Source of the DNA: JAUIAI01 sp963732405
Lineage (GTDB): Bacteria > Pseudomonadota > Gammaproteobacteria > Burkholderiales > Burkholderiaceae_E
NCBI GenBank assembly: GCA_963732405.1
Contig: CAVSZG010000001.1
Location: forward strand, 434,001 to 498,000
Direction: 5' to 3'
Length of the DNA stretch: 64,000 bases
Shown here: positions 53,431 through 61,923 of the stretch, piece after piece
Layout: each line of letters starts with the position of its first letter
Numbering within the stretch: position 1 is the first letter of the stretch
Position numbers and translations under genes: made by a program
The notes under the pieces: model-generated
The model's database searches: none
Told to the model about the DNA's origin: nothing
Seen by the model: the letters and a program-made list of their open reading frames with translations, nothing else

Positions 53431-54086
53431 AGACGCATCACCTGGGCACCCAACCGTCACGCGCCGATCTGGAACCCCTGCAGATCGGCGACGTGGTGTA
53501 TCTGGATGGCGTGGTCTACACGGGTCGAGAGGGGGTATACAAAAAGGTCGTGGAAGAAGGCGTCGCCCTGCCGCTGGCGCTGCCCGAGGTGAGCGCGGTT
53601 AATTTCCACTGCTCCCCCGCGGCGGCCCCCAGACCCGATGGCGGCTATGCGATTGGCGCGGTCACCGCCACTGCTTCGTTTCGCTTCACCAAATGGCTGG
53701 AAGACTGGTTCCGGCTCTCCGGTTCCCGCCTGATCATCGGCAAGGGCGGGATGAACCCCAGGGACTATCAGCGCTATTTCGTCCCGAATGATGCGGTCTA
53801 TCTGACCACGGTGGGCTATGGCACTGGCGCGCTGCTGGGTCGTGGCGTCAAGCGCGTGCGCGAGGTGCACTGGCTGCAGGAACTGGGCATCGCGCAGGCC
53901 ATGTGGGTATTCGAGGTCGAACGCTTCGGCCCCTTCATTGTCGAAAGTGATCTGGCCGGGCAAAGCCTGTTCGAGCGGGAGAACCGCTTGATCGCGCAAC
54001 GCCTGCCGGCCATTTACGAAGGCACCACGCCGGCGGTGCTCAAGCGGTTTGGCGAGACCGACGATCGCGGCGATGAGCTGATTTAG
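53427..54086 (+). CDS. class I Fe-S hydratase, beta subunit (Fumerase_C)
   Basis: The product is 219 residues. It reads LQIGDVVYLDGVVYTGREGV, FHCSPAAAPRPDGGYAIGAV and RLIIGKGGMNPRDYQRYFVP, typical of the C-terminal swivel domain of class I fumarases and of TtdB. The IGKGGM motif is diagnostic. It is coupled to the alpha gene by a 4-bp overlap. It ends the plus-strand operon; the cupin gene that follows is convergent. Confidence 0.88.
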   Translation: MKTHHLGTQPSRADLEPLQIGDVVYLDGVVYTGREGVYKKVVEEGVALPLALPEVSAVNFHCSPAAAPRPDGGYAIGAVTATASFRFTKWLEDWFRLSGSRLIIGKGGMNPRDYQRYFVPNDAVYLTTVGYGTGALLGRGVKRVREVHWLQELGIAQAMWVFEVERFGPFIVESDLAGQSLFERENRLIAQRLPAIYEGTTPAVLKRFGETDDRGDELI

Positions 54087-54259
54087 CGATCACTTCGTCA
54101 GAGGCGCGCGTCGATGCAGGCGTTCTTGGCATGTCGTCAATAGGTGCGAGCAGACTTGGTATCGCCATGTGATTGCCAGCCCAAGGAGAATTGGCGGGCC
54201 TACCCAATTTGGCCCAATCTGTCAGGAAACGTCCGTTTTCCGGTTCTGACGCAGACGAC

Positions 54260-54646
54260 TCAGGCCGTCTGGCCATACTGCGCATCCGTCACCGCCTCGG
54301 CCCAGGCCGACTTGCCCAGTGAGGTGGCCAGGTGAATCATGTAGCTGTCGGCAGCGGCGCCGTGCCAATGACGCTCATTCGGCCCGATCCAGACGACATC
54401 ACCCGCGCGGATCGGCTGCGCTGCCTCGCCATCCTTGCAGATCCAGCCCTTGCCGCCCGTGACATTCAGCACCTGACCGTGTTCATGTGAATGCCAGTGA
54501 GTGCGGGCACCGGGCGAGAAGAACACGTGGTTGATCGTCACCCCATCGGTACTTGGCATGACCGGATCGGCCCACACCACTCCGGTGAAGGTTGCGCCGC
54601 GCTGCTCGGATGGGGCGGCCTCGGTGCGGCCGTGGAATACTTTCAT
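54260..54646 (-). CDS. single-domain cupin protein
   Basis: The product is 128 residues from ATG 54646, with AGGAAA upstream. The cupin motifs are present: FSPGARTHWHSHEHGQVLNV T (His, His, His metal ligands) and AGDVVWIGPNERHWHGA. It resembles the cupins annotated as (R)-mandelonitrile lyase-like or carboxymuconolactone-associated. Metal binding is likely; the reaction is not known. It is convergent with the hydratase beta gene. Confidence 0.85.
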   Translation of the reverse strand: MKVFHGRTEAAPSEQRGATFTGVVWADPVMPSTDGVTINHVFFSPGARTHWHSHEHGQVLNVTGGKGWICKDGEAAQPIRAGDVVWIGPNERHWHGAAADSYMIHLATSLGKSAWAEAVTDAQYGQTA

Positions 54647-54856
54647 GGTCTGTTTCCTGGTTGATGGTGGAACCGGCTCGGCCAGGCCTGGCGCACAGCC
54701 GTCGGCTCGGCGCCCGAAACCCACGGTGTGGGCTCCGAGCGGTGGAGCGTAGAAGTACCATGAATTTGCACCGATTGGGCATGCTGTACCGGTTCAATCG
54801 ATTGCGTTTCTCACTGCTTGGTCGACCGAACCGCCACAGCCGCCCTGCCCTGGGCA

Positions 54857-55609
54857 TCAGCGATCGGCACCCCGGAAATACTTGAGCGGCTTCTGCGACT
54901 CCGCGGCCACGTAAAAATCGATCGAGCCAACCTCGGCACTGGACACCTCATACGGCATCCGGCAAATCTTCGTCGTATTCAATTCAACTGCCTCGTTGAT
55001 CCAGCAGTCGTCATCAACACCTGCTCCCGCCGCCCAGCGCTCGATCGAGTCCTTCGACGGTGTCACACCGTAGAAATTGGCGCCATTGCGAACGAAATTT
55101 ATGCCGGAGCCGCCGAGCCAGGTGAGCTCCAGACGCAAGCCGGCGTATTGCGATCCGCTGGCGGGTGCAGGATTTCTGGCGTCTTCTGCGAGAATCTCAG
55201 CCGTCATGTCGGCGTCGAAACCGGTCACGGCGATTCGCCAGCTGGCAAGCTGCGTTGTCACGACAACGCTTTCATTGCGACCCAGGGGATTGAGCTGGCT
55301 GCCACGCGGATGCCACTGCTGCGCATTACCAACCTGGACGCAGTCGAAGCGCTCTCCCGACGAACTGGACGTGGCATTTAACGTGGAGCATGGCAGGCCG
55401 GTTCCAACCACTTCAGTGGTGGTGCCCCCTGTGGTGGTGCCCCCTGTCGTGGTGCCCCCTGTCGTGGTGCCCCCTGTGGTTGTGCCCCCGCGTCCCGGGT
55501 CCGAGCCCACGGCTGGCGGGTCGTCAGCGCCGCCGCAGGCCGACAGAAAAAAGCCGACCATGCATGCAGCAGCAGTCGTTCGGAATTGTTTGGATGAATT
55601 GATCGTCAT
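54857..55609 (-). CDS. lipoprotein with GGTTT-repeat linker
   Basis: The product is 250 residues from ATG 55609. The signal TTAAACMVGFFLSAC ends in lipobox LSAC. A spacer of five GGTTT units follows, then a ~170-residue globular part with four Cys (LPCSTLNATSSSSGERFDCV, DDCWINEAVELNTTKICRMP), probably two disulfides. The body is beta-rich (WRIAVTGFDADMTAEILAED, YAGLRLELTWLGGSGINFV). It should be anchored in the outer membrane or periplasm. I do not recognise the domain. A longer in-frame start at 55780 is not protein-like. Confidence 0.75.
   Translation of the reverse strand: MTINSSKQFRTTAAACMVGFFLSACGGADDPPAVGSDPGRGGTTTGGTTTGGTTTGGTTTGGTTTEVVGTGLPCSTLNATSSSSGERFDCVQVGNAQQWHPRGSQLNPLGRNESVVVTTQLASWRIAVTGFDADMTAEILAEDARNPAPASGSQYAGLRLELTWLGGSGINFVRNGANFYGVTPSKDSIERWAAGAGVDDDCWINEAVELNTTKICRMPYEVSSAEVGSIDFYVAAESQKPLKYFRGADR
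55415..55489 (-). repeat. 15-bp tandem repeat, five units, encoding GGTTT
   Basis: Five units of GGGGGCACCACCACA or single-base variants (aca/acg, acc/aca at synonymous sites) lie in frame in the lipoprotein gene. Because the unit is a multiple of three, slippage would lengthen or shorten the spacer without breaking the frame. Confidence 0.9.
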
Positions 55610-56047
55610 TTGTTGTCCATTATCGAGATGAGTCGATCGGCCGCCGCTGCGCAATCCCGATGATCTGCGATGGCTCCGATCAGGAATCAAGGATGACTTC
55701 TGTAATATCGATTGACCCAGTGATTCAAGTCGTTGGTCGACTGACTGTCGGACCATAACCGGCCTGCATTGCCGAATCATGCGACCTGAACGAGAGTAGC
55801 GGACGGCTGTCGCCGCTCAACCCCCAAAATTCAGTACGAGTGATGTCGCTCAGTCGTCAGAGGCGCTGATACCTTCACGGATCCGCCTGGTCTGTGGTGT
55901 GGCGCGACATCACGATGCCAGTGTCAAAACCGTTACGTCGGCCCTGGCGCCGATCGCGGTGATTGGCGATCGCGTCAGCCTGCGACCAAACGATTCGGGC
56001 ATTGAACGCAATGCTCATCGACTTGATGGATGCGGCCCGGCCTGACG
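55610..56047. other. 440-bp interval without a confident gene
   Basis: This lies upstream of the lipoprotein gene and downstream of the lacI-type gene's stop. No frame has a family match or a good ribosome site. It probably holds the lipoprotein promoter, but no clear boxes stand out. Confidence 0.4.
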
Positions 56048-57067
56048 CTACAGATTGTCCTTCAACAGTATCTCGATGCGCAGCGTCTCCTGCGATGCCA
56101 CCGGTAGGCGATTGTCCGCCCGGGCCCGCAGCAGGCGAAAGGCGCTACGCACCGCATGACCCGGGTTCTGCGCAATGATTGCATCGATCTGGTCGGCCTT
56201 CAGCCCGTCGATCGTGAACGGCGTTCGCTCGTGAGCCACGACAACAATCCGATTGAGATCGACGTACTCACCGATGGTCGTGAGTGGCATCCTGGCTTCG
56301 GGGCTCATCACATAAACCGCTACGACCGGGTTGAACCGGATTGTGCTGGCCACGATCTGCCGGGTGCGCTCCGGATCGGCATGTGTCTCGAGTGACGGCA
56401 GCGCGGCCAGCCCGGAAAAATCGCGATTCAACACGCGATCGAAACCCAGACGGCGTTCGATGCTGTCGCGCGAGCGCATGGTCTCGGCCAGCACCATGAC
56501 CTGACCCTGCAATGCCCCGCAGAACCGCCCCACCAGACGGGCCGCCGTGGCACCAGCTGCCTCGTTGTTGATGCCGACCACGTCGACATCTGCCTGCGTT
56601 TCCTGACCCGACATGAACCGCACCACGTGGATGCCCCGCTCGGCGAGTCGCCGGATGGCGTCGCACACCTGGGGAGACTCGGGTGCCATGATCGCCAGGC
56701 CATCGATGCGGGCGTCGGCAAACCCGCTCAAGATGTTGGCAACGGCATGGGGATCTTCGATGGCTACCCGTGAAATGTCGGCGCCGACCCAGTCGGATTT
56801 GAGCGCTGAATTGGCCGCACCGATTTCGCGGATCACCTCGTTCATGAATTGATCGCCCGATTCGGGCAAGACGAACTGGAAACGGTAGCTTCGACCCTTG
56901 GCGAGATTCACCGCGGCCGGGTTGCGCACGAAGTCGATGCGCGCAATCGCGTCGTGCACTTTCTGAACCGCCCGCTGACTGACGTTCGCCCGGTCATTCA
57001 GGACGCGATCGACCGTGGCCAGGCTCACCCCGGCCGCCTTGGCCAGATCCTTGACCGTTGGCCTCAC
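56048..57067 (-). CDS. LacI-family transcriptional regulator
   Basis: The product is 339 residues. The helix-turn-helix and hinge are VKDLAKAAGVSLATVDRVLN and VHDAIARIDFVRNPAAVNLA. The body has the periplasmic-binding-like fold (FVLPESGDQFMNEVIREIGA, IDGLAIMAPESPQVCDAIRR, PVVAVYVMSPEARMPLTTIG). It is divergent from the carbohydrate ABC operon at 57396, with two matching dyads between them, so it is the likely repressor of that operon. The inducer is probably the transported sugar, polyol or a derivative. Confidence 0.92.
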   Translation of the reverse strand: MRPTVKDLAKAAGVSLATVDRVLNDRANVSQRAVQKVHDAIARIDFVRNPAAVNLAKGRSYRFQFVLPESGDQFMNEVIREIGAANSALKSDWVGADISRVAIEDPHAVANILSGFADARIDGLAIMAPESPQVCDAIRRLAERGIHVVRFMSGQETQADVDVVGINNEAAGATAARLVGRFCGALQGQVMVLAETMRSRDSIERRLGFDRVLNRDFSGLAALPSLETHADPERTRQIVASTIRFNPVVAVYVMSPEARMPLTTIGEYVDLNRIVVVAHERTPFTIDGLKADQIDAIIAQNPGHAVRSAFRLLRARADNRLPVASQETLRIEILLKDNL

Positions 57068-57188
57068 TGGCGCGCCCGCTGGCCGCGTGAGAGAAAACCA
57101 CCCCGACAGTTGGCCCGCTTGATCGGAAAATTCATTCGATAAATCAGCATGTTATGAAATATACCTGTGATGACGAAAAATCGCTTGT

Positions 57189-57208
57189 ATTGAGGTACGA
57201 ACCTCAAT
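57189..57208. promoter_or_regulatory. candidate LacI operator O1
   Basis: ATTGAGGTACGAACCTCAAT is an inverted repeat with perfect 8-bp arms around ACGA. It lies in the 328-bp spacer between lacI-type gene and binding-protein gene. The core GAGGT-N-CGAACC recurs at 57291. Palindromes of this length with a central C-G step are typical LacI-family sites. Confidence 0.65.
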
Positions 57209-57290
57209 AAGATTAATCCGAGGGCTTGAGACGACATTTCCAATCGATATCGCTCAAGATAATTCAAGAAAAGCCCGGCAGCGAGACAAA

Positions 57291-57310
57291 ACTGAGGTGC
57301 GAACCGCAGT
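57291..57310. promoter_or_regulatory. candidate LacI operator O2
   Basis: ACTGAGGTGCGAACCGCAGT is an imperfect copy of the dyad at 57189 (arms CTGAGGT / ACCGCAG with one mismatch pair). Centre-to-centre distance is 102 bp, close to ten helical turns, which would allow DNA looping. It lies 86 bp before the binding-protein start. Confidence 0.6.
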
Positions 57311-57395
57311 CTAGCCTTCAATGCCATCGGCGCGATAGGCCGATCGGGCTTGGCTATCGGTTTCATGACCCATCAAACCCATTCGGAGGCAATTC

Positions 57396-58730
57396 GTGAA
57401 TCGACATTCCTGGCCATCCGCGGCATCGGCGGGCGTCATCGCCTGCGCCGCTCTCTTCGCTTCTTCCGCCGCCCGCGCCGACGACCTGACGCTCTGCTGG
57501 GCCGCCTGGGATCCGGCCAATGCACTGGTCGAACTGTCCAAGGACTTCGAAGCGCAATCGGGCCACAAGATGAAGTTCGAATTCGTGCCCTGGCCAAATT
57601 TCGCCGACCGCATGCTCAATGAATTGAATTCGGGCGGCAAGCTGTGCGACCTGATGATCGGCGACAGTCAATGGATCGGCGGATCAGCCGAGAATGGTCA
57701 CTACATCAAGTTGAATGACTTCTTCGCCAAGGAAGGCATTTCGATGGCCGACTTCATTCCGGCCACCGTCACCGGCTATGCCGAGTGGCCCAAGGGCACG
57801 CCGAACTACTGGGCGCTGCCCGCCTTCGGCGACGTCGTGGGCTGGACATACCGCAAGGACTGGTTCAGCCGTCCGGCGCTGCAGGCCGAGTTCAAACAGA
57901 AGCACGGGCGCGACCTGGCTCCGCCCAGGACACTGGCCGAGTTGAAGGAGATCGGCGAGTTCTTTCAGGGCCGGCAGATAGATGGCAAGAAGGTCTATGG
58001 CGCGGCGATCTATACCGAGCGAGGCTCCGAAGGCATCACGATGGGCGTGACCAATGCCTTGTACAACCATGGCTTTCAGTACAGTGATCCGAACAAGCCG
58101 TACACGCTCGAAGGCTTCGTGAACTCCGATGGCGCGATCAAGGGCCTGCAGTTCTACAAGGATCTGTATAACTGCTGCACACCGCCGGGCTCCTCCGATT
58201 GGTACATGTCCGAGAACATCGACGCCTACAAATCAGGCCAGGTCGCCATGCAGATGAATTTTGCATTCATCTGGCCAGGGGTGCAGGCCGATCCAAACGT
58301 CGGCGGTGGCAAGTCGGGCTACTTTCCGAATCCGGCCGGTCCCGGGGGGCATTTCGCCCAGCTCGGCGGGCAGGGCATCTCGGTGGTGTCGTACTCGACC
58401 AAGCAGGCCGCCGCATTGCAATACATCAAATGGTTCGCCCAGCCCAAGGTTCAGCAGAAATGGTGGGCCGCGGGTGGTTATTCAGCCTTGCGCGCCGTGG
58501 TTGAAGACCCCGGCTTTGCAACCAGTCAGCCCTATGCACAGACCTTTCTCGATTCCATGGCGATCGTGAAGGATTTCTGGGCCGAGCCCAGCTACGCGTC
58601 CCTGTTGCTGGCCATGCAGAAACGCGTTCACGACTTTGTCGTGGCCGGGCAAGGGACGTCCAAGCAGGCGCTGGACGGTCTGGTCAAGGATTGGAATCAG
58701 ATCTTCCTGGACGAAGGCAAAAAGAAGTAA
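57396..58730 (+). CDS. carbohydrate/polyol ABC transporter binding protein (family 1)
   Basis: The product is 444 residues from GTG 57396, with GGAGG six bases upstream. The signal peptide ends near residue 28 (CAALFASSAARA). The mature part is a family 1 extracellular binding protein: LCWAAWDPANALVELSKDFE, DLMIGDSQWIGGSAENGHYI, ALPAFGDVVGWTYRKDWF and PGGHFAQLGGQGISVVSYST. It is rich in Trp and Tyr, as in sugar-binding clefts. It is the first gene of the operon under the LacI-type regulator. Context with two ATPases and a dihydroxyacetone kinase suggests a polyol or triose-related substrate. Confidence 0.9.
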   Translation: MNRHSWPSAASAGVIACAALFASSAARADDLTLCWAAWDPANALVELSKDFEAQSGHKMKFEFVPWPNFADRMLNELNSGGKLCDLMIGDSQWIGGSAENGHYIKLNDFFAKEGISMADFIPATVTGYAEWPKGTPNYWALPAFGDVVGWTYRKDWFSRPALQAEFKQKHGRDLAPPRTLAELKEIGEFFQGRQIDGKKVYGAAIYTERGSEGITMGVTNALYNHGFQYSDPNKPYTLEGFVNSDGAIKGLQFYKDLYNCCTPPGSSDWYMSENIDAYKSGQVAMQMNFAFIWPGVQADPNVGGGKSGYFPNPAGPGGHFAQLGGQGISVVSYSTKQAAALQYIKWFAQPKVQQKWWAAGGYSALRAVVEDPGFATSQPYAQTFLDSMAIVKDFWAEPSYASLLLAMQKRVHDFVVAGQGTSKQALDGLVKDWNQIFLDEGKKK

Positions 58731-58754
58731 GGCTCCATTGCATCGCGACCCACC

Positions 58755-59702
58755 ATGAAAACCACGCTCATCGACACCGCCGCCAAAGCGACACCACCCG
58801 CGGTGTCGCGACGGATTCGCGGCCTGTCGGACCGCGCTCTGGCCTGGATATTCGTCGCACCCACTGTGTTGCTGTTGCTTGCCGTCAATATCTTTCCACT
58901 GATATGGACAATCTGGCTCAGTTTCACCAACTACCAGGTCAATCGTCCCAGGCGGGCGGTGAATTTCGTGGGCTTGAGCAATTACCAGCGCATTCTCAAC
59001 GATGCGGATATCTGGATCACGATGCAGGCAACGGCGCATTTTCTGATCTGGACCCTGGTGTTGCAGGTGATCCTGGGATTTTCCCTGGCCTATCTGATCA
59101 ACAAGAAGTTCCGCGGCAATGACCTATGGACAACGGTTATCGTGTTGCCGATGATGCTGTCACCGGCCGTGGTGGGCAATTTCTGGACCTTTCTGTATCA
59201 GCCGCAGATCGGCTTGTTCAATTACGTGGTGGGTTTCTTTACCGGACGGGATCCGGCGAGTTTTTCCATGATCGCCGATGTCTCGCTCGCCCCCTGGGCC
59301 ATTGTGATCGTCGATACCTGGATGTGGACCCCGTTCGTCATGCTGATCTGCCTGGCCGGATTGCGCTCGATTCCGGACAGTGTGTATGAGGCGGCCGAGT
59401 GTGACCGGGCCAGCCCATGGCGCCAGTTCTGGACAATCACGATTCCAATGGTGCTGCCATTCCTGATGCTGGCCGTGCTGTTTCGCGGCATCGAGAACTT
59501 CAAGATGTTCGATCTGGTTGTGCAACTGACCGGCGGCGGGCCGGGTTCAATCACTGAACTCACCTCGATCAATCTCAAGCGTGAGGCATTCGAGAAGTGG
59601 CGTACCGGATACGCCTCGGCCTATGCCGTGATCCTGTTCGTCACCGTGTTCGGCCTGGCCTCGATTTATGTGAAGGCCTTGAACAAGGTCAAGGAACGAT
59701 GA
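58755..59702 (+). CDS. ABC permease, MalF type
   Basis: The product is 315 residues with six hydrophobic helices. It has an N-terminal cytoplasmic stretch, then LAWIFVAPTVLLLLAVNIFP. The ATPase-coupling EAA-like loop is YEAAECDRASPWRQFWTITI PMVLPF. The end reads SAYAVILFVTVFGLASIYVK. It lies 24 bp after the binding-protein gene and overlaps the next permease by 4 bp. Confidence 0.92.
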   Translation: MKTTLIDTAAKATPPAVSRRIRGLSDRALAWIFVAPTVLLLLAVNIFPLIWTIWLSFTNYQVNRPRRAVNFVGLSNYQRILNDADIWITMQATAHFLIWTLVLQVILGFSLAYLINKKFRGNDLWTTVIVLPMMLSPAVVGNFWTFLYQPQIGLFNYVVGFFTGRDPASFSMIADVSLAPWAIVIVDTWMWTPFVMLICLAGLRSIPDSVYEAAECDRASPWRQFWTITIPMVLPFLMLAVLFRGIENFKMFDLVVQLTGGGPGSITELTSINLKREAFEKWRTGYASAYAVILFVTVFGLASIYVKALNKVKER

Positions 59703-60637
59703 CGCTGTCGATTACCGAACCGTCGGCACGGCAAAAGTGGGTGGCCGGCACGTTGGTCATTCTCTACGCGGTGATCACGATCATGCCGTTGTTGTGGATC
59801 GTGGCGACCGGATTCAAGACCGCTTCGGACGCCATCGCTTATCCGCCCAAGCTGATTTTCACACCCTCCCTGGAAGGTTATGTGAATCTGTTTACCACCC
59901 AGACGCGCGCGAGCCCACAGGCAGTCGAGCAACTGGGTGAGCCCGCGACCTGGTACGACCGGATCGTTCGCGACAATGGCATGGTGATCGCCGGACCGTC
60001 TCGTTACGGCGAACGATTTCTGAACTCGGTGATCATCGGCTTCGGCTCGACAGTGTTGTGCATGGTGTTTGGCACGGCGGCGGCCTACGCATTCTCGCGA
60101 TTTCGCATCCCTGCCAAGGACGATCTGCTGTTTTTCATCCTGTCCACGCGCATGATGCCGCCAATCGCCGTAGCGATTCCAATCTTCCTGATGTTCCGCT
60201 CGCTCGGACTGAGTGACACCCATCTGGGCATGATTCTGCTGTATACCGCAGTCAACCTGTCGCTGTCGGTGTGGTTGCTCAAAGGCTTCATCGACGAGAT
60301 TCCGATCGAATATGAAGAAGCCGCACTGATCGACGGTTACACGCGTTTCCAGGCATTTATCAAGGTGGTGCTGCCCCAGGCCGCCACCGGCATCGCGTCA
60401 ACCGCGATTTTCTGCCTGATCTTCGCCTGGAACGAATATGCGTTCGCCGTGCTACTCACCTCGGGCACCGCACAGACCGCGCCCCCCTTCATTCCCACGA
60501 TCATCGGCACCGGCGGGAAGGATTGGCCCGCCATCGCCGCCGGGGCCACGCTGTTTTTATTGCCCGTCATGGTGTTCACGGTGGTCTTGCGCAAGCACCT
60601 GTTGCGCGGCATCACGTTTGGAGCCGTGCGCAAATGA
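59699..60637 (+). CDS. ABC permease, MalG type
   Basis: The product is 312 residues from ATG 59699, overlapping the previous stop as ATGA. Six helices are present; the first is TLVILYAVITIMPLLWIVAT. The EAA loop is IEYEEAALIDGYTRFQAFIK VVLPQA. LKGFIDEIPIEYEEAAL is the classic MalG signature. The C-terminus overlaps the small membrane protein gene by 4 bp. Confidence 0.92.
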   Translation: MTLSITEPSARQKWVAGTLVILYAVITIMPLLWIVATGFKTASDAIAYPPKLIFTPSLEGYVNLFTTQTRASPQAVEQLGEPATWYDRIVRDNGMVIAGPSRYGERFLNSVIIGFGSTVLCMVFGTAAAYAFSRFRIPAKDDLLFFILSTRMMPPIAVAIPIFLMFRSLGLSDTHLGMILLYTAVNLSLSVWLLKGFIDEIPIEYEEAALIDGYTRFQAFIKVVLPQAATGIASTAIFCLIFAWNEYAFAVLLTSGTAQTAPPFIPTIIGTGGKDWPAIAAGATLFLLPVMVFTVVLRKHLLRGITFGAVRK

Positions 60638-60822
60638 TCCGATTTCTGCGCGACCTGCTGCGTTGGCGGCGTGGACCCTGGGAGATGGTGGCTTCCACGC
60701 TGATCGCCATTGGCGTGGTGATGCTGATGCAACCGCTGGCCATGGCGCTCTACACCTGGTCGTTTGTCGTCACCCTGGTCGGGACCGTGATGTTTATCGT
60801 GGTCAGCCACTTTCCAGAATGA
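60634..60822 (+). CDS. small two-helix membrane protein of the ABC operon
   Basis: The product is 62 residues from ATG 60634, which overlaps the permease stop as ATGA. The start is basic (MIRFLRDLLRWRRGPWEM), followed by two hydrophobic helices, VASTLIAIGVVMLMQPLAMA and YTWSFVVTLVGTVMFIVV. Its stop lies 3 bp before the first ATPase gene. A small membrane protein also occurs in polyol/glycerol ABC operons such as GlpSTPQV, which share the two-ATPase layout. It may be an accessory subunit; the role is unknown. Confidence 0.7.
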   Translation: MIRFLRDLLRWRRGPWEMVASTLIAIGVVMLMQPLAMALYTWSFVVTLVGTVMFIVVSHFPE

Positions 60823-60825
60823 ATC

Positions 60826-61923
60826 ATGGCCCAGATTCGAATTGACAGGCTCCGCAAGGAGTTCGGTGACTTCACCGCCGTGCAGTCATCCACCTTCACG
60901 ATCGAGAATGGCGAGTTCTTCATGTTGCTCGGGCCGTCGGGTTGCGGCAAAACGACCACCCTGCGCATGATGGCCGGACTGGAGTTGCCCACCAGCGGCC
61001 AGATCTTCATCGATAACGAAGAGGTCGGCATGAAGCCCGCCTCGCAGCGCGATATCGCCTTTGTCTTCCAGATGTTTGCGCTCTATCCACACCTGAATGT
61101 GCGCAAGAACATCGCCTACCCGCTGGTGAGTCAGGGCATGGGCCGCCGACAGGTGCGCGAGAAGGTGGCTGAAGTGGCGCGTATTCTGGGTATCGAGGCG
61201 ATACTGGATCGGCCCGTGGGTGGGTTGTCCGGCGGTGACCGGCAACGGGTGGCGCTGGGCCGTGCGATCGTGCGGGAGCCCAAGGCCTTTTTCATGGATG
61301 AACCGCTCGGCGCACTTGACGCCGAGTTTCGCGAGCACATGACGCAGGAGTTGCGAGCCTTGCACGATCGGATGGGCGCCACGACCGTCTACGTCACCCA
61401 TGATCAGCTCGAAGCAATGCAGATGGGTGACAAGATCGTGGTGATGAATCATGGCGTGGTCGAGCAGTTCGGCGTGCCCCAGGACCTCTACGACTGGCCG
61501 GCGACCCTGTTTGTCGGCGGGTTTCTGGGCTCACCCTGCATGAACTTCCTGCCGGGTAACGGCCTTGTTCAGGCTGGGGACGATCATCTCCTGCTCAATG
61601 AACATCGATTCCAGATCCCCAGGGCATTGGCAACCGTCCATGGCCCCCTGACACTTGGCGTGCGGCCCGAGCACGTACGATTCAGTGACGACTCCGCGTT
61701 TCGCGCCACCGTGTTCGCCACCGAGTATCTGGGTACGACGCAGATCGTTTCATTGTCGTCGCCGCTGGGGGATGTGAAGGCGCGCATTTCGTCACAACAC
61801 CCGGTCGCGCCAGGTCAAGTGGTCGGACTGCAATTCGATGCCCGCACGCTGAGTGTGTTCGACACCACGAGCGGCCGCGCCTTGCCCTCCGAAGCCAACC
61901 GGGAGGTGCTGGGCCATGGCTGA
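60826..61923 (+). CDS. ABC transporter ATPase 1 (UgpC/MalK type)
   Basis: The product is 365 residues. Walker A is GPSGCGKT (36-43), the signature LSGGDRQRVALGRA, Walker B AFFMDEPLGALD and the switch His is in YVTHDQLEAM. A C-terminal regulatory (TOBE) domain follows (LTLGVRPEHVRFSDDSAFRA). The signature has Asp where most MalK proteins have Gln (LSGGQ). It forms a heterodimer with the second ATPase encoded downstream, with an 8-bp overlap. Confidence 0.92.
   Translation: MAQIRIDRLRKEFGDFTAVQSSTFTIENGEFFMLLGPSGCGKTTTLRMMAGLELPTSGQIFIDNEEVGMKPASQRDIAFVFQMFALYPHLNVRKNIAYPLVSQGMGRRQVREKVAEVARILGIEAILDRPVGGLSGGDRQRVALGRAIVREPKAFFMDEPLGALDAEFREHMTQELRALHDRMGATTVYVTHDQLEAMQMGDKIVVMNHGVVEQFGVPQDLYDWPATLFVGGFLGSPCMNFLPGNGLVQAGDDHLLLNEHRFQIPRALATVHGPLTLGVRPEHVRFSDDSAFRATVFATEYLGTTQIVSLSSPLGDVKARISSQHPVAPGQVVGLQFDARTLSVFDTTSGRALPSEANREVLGHG

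Noticed and set aside
54221..54251. Stem-loop GGAAAC/GTTTTCC between convergent hydratase and cupin genes as a bidirectional terminator
   Set aside because: The stem is short and bulged and has no flanking T-tract.
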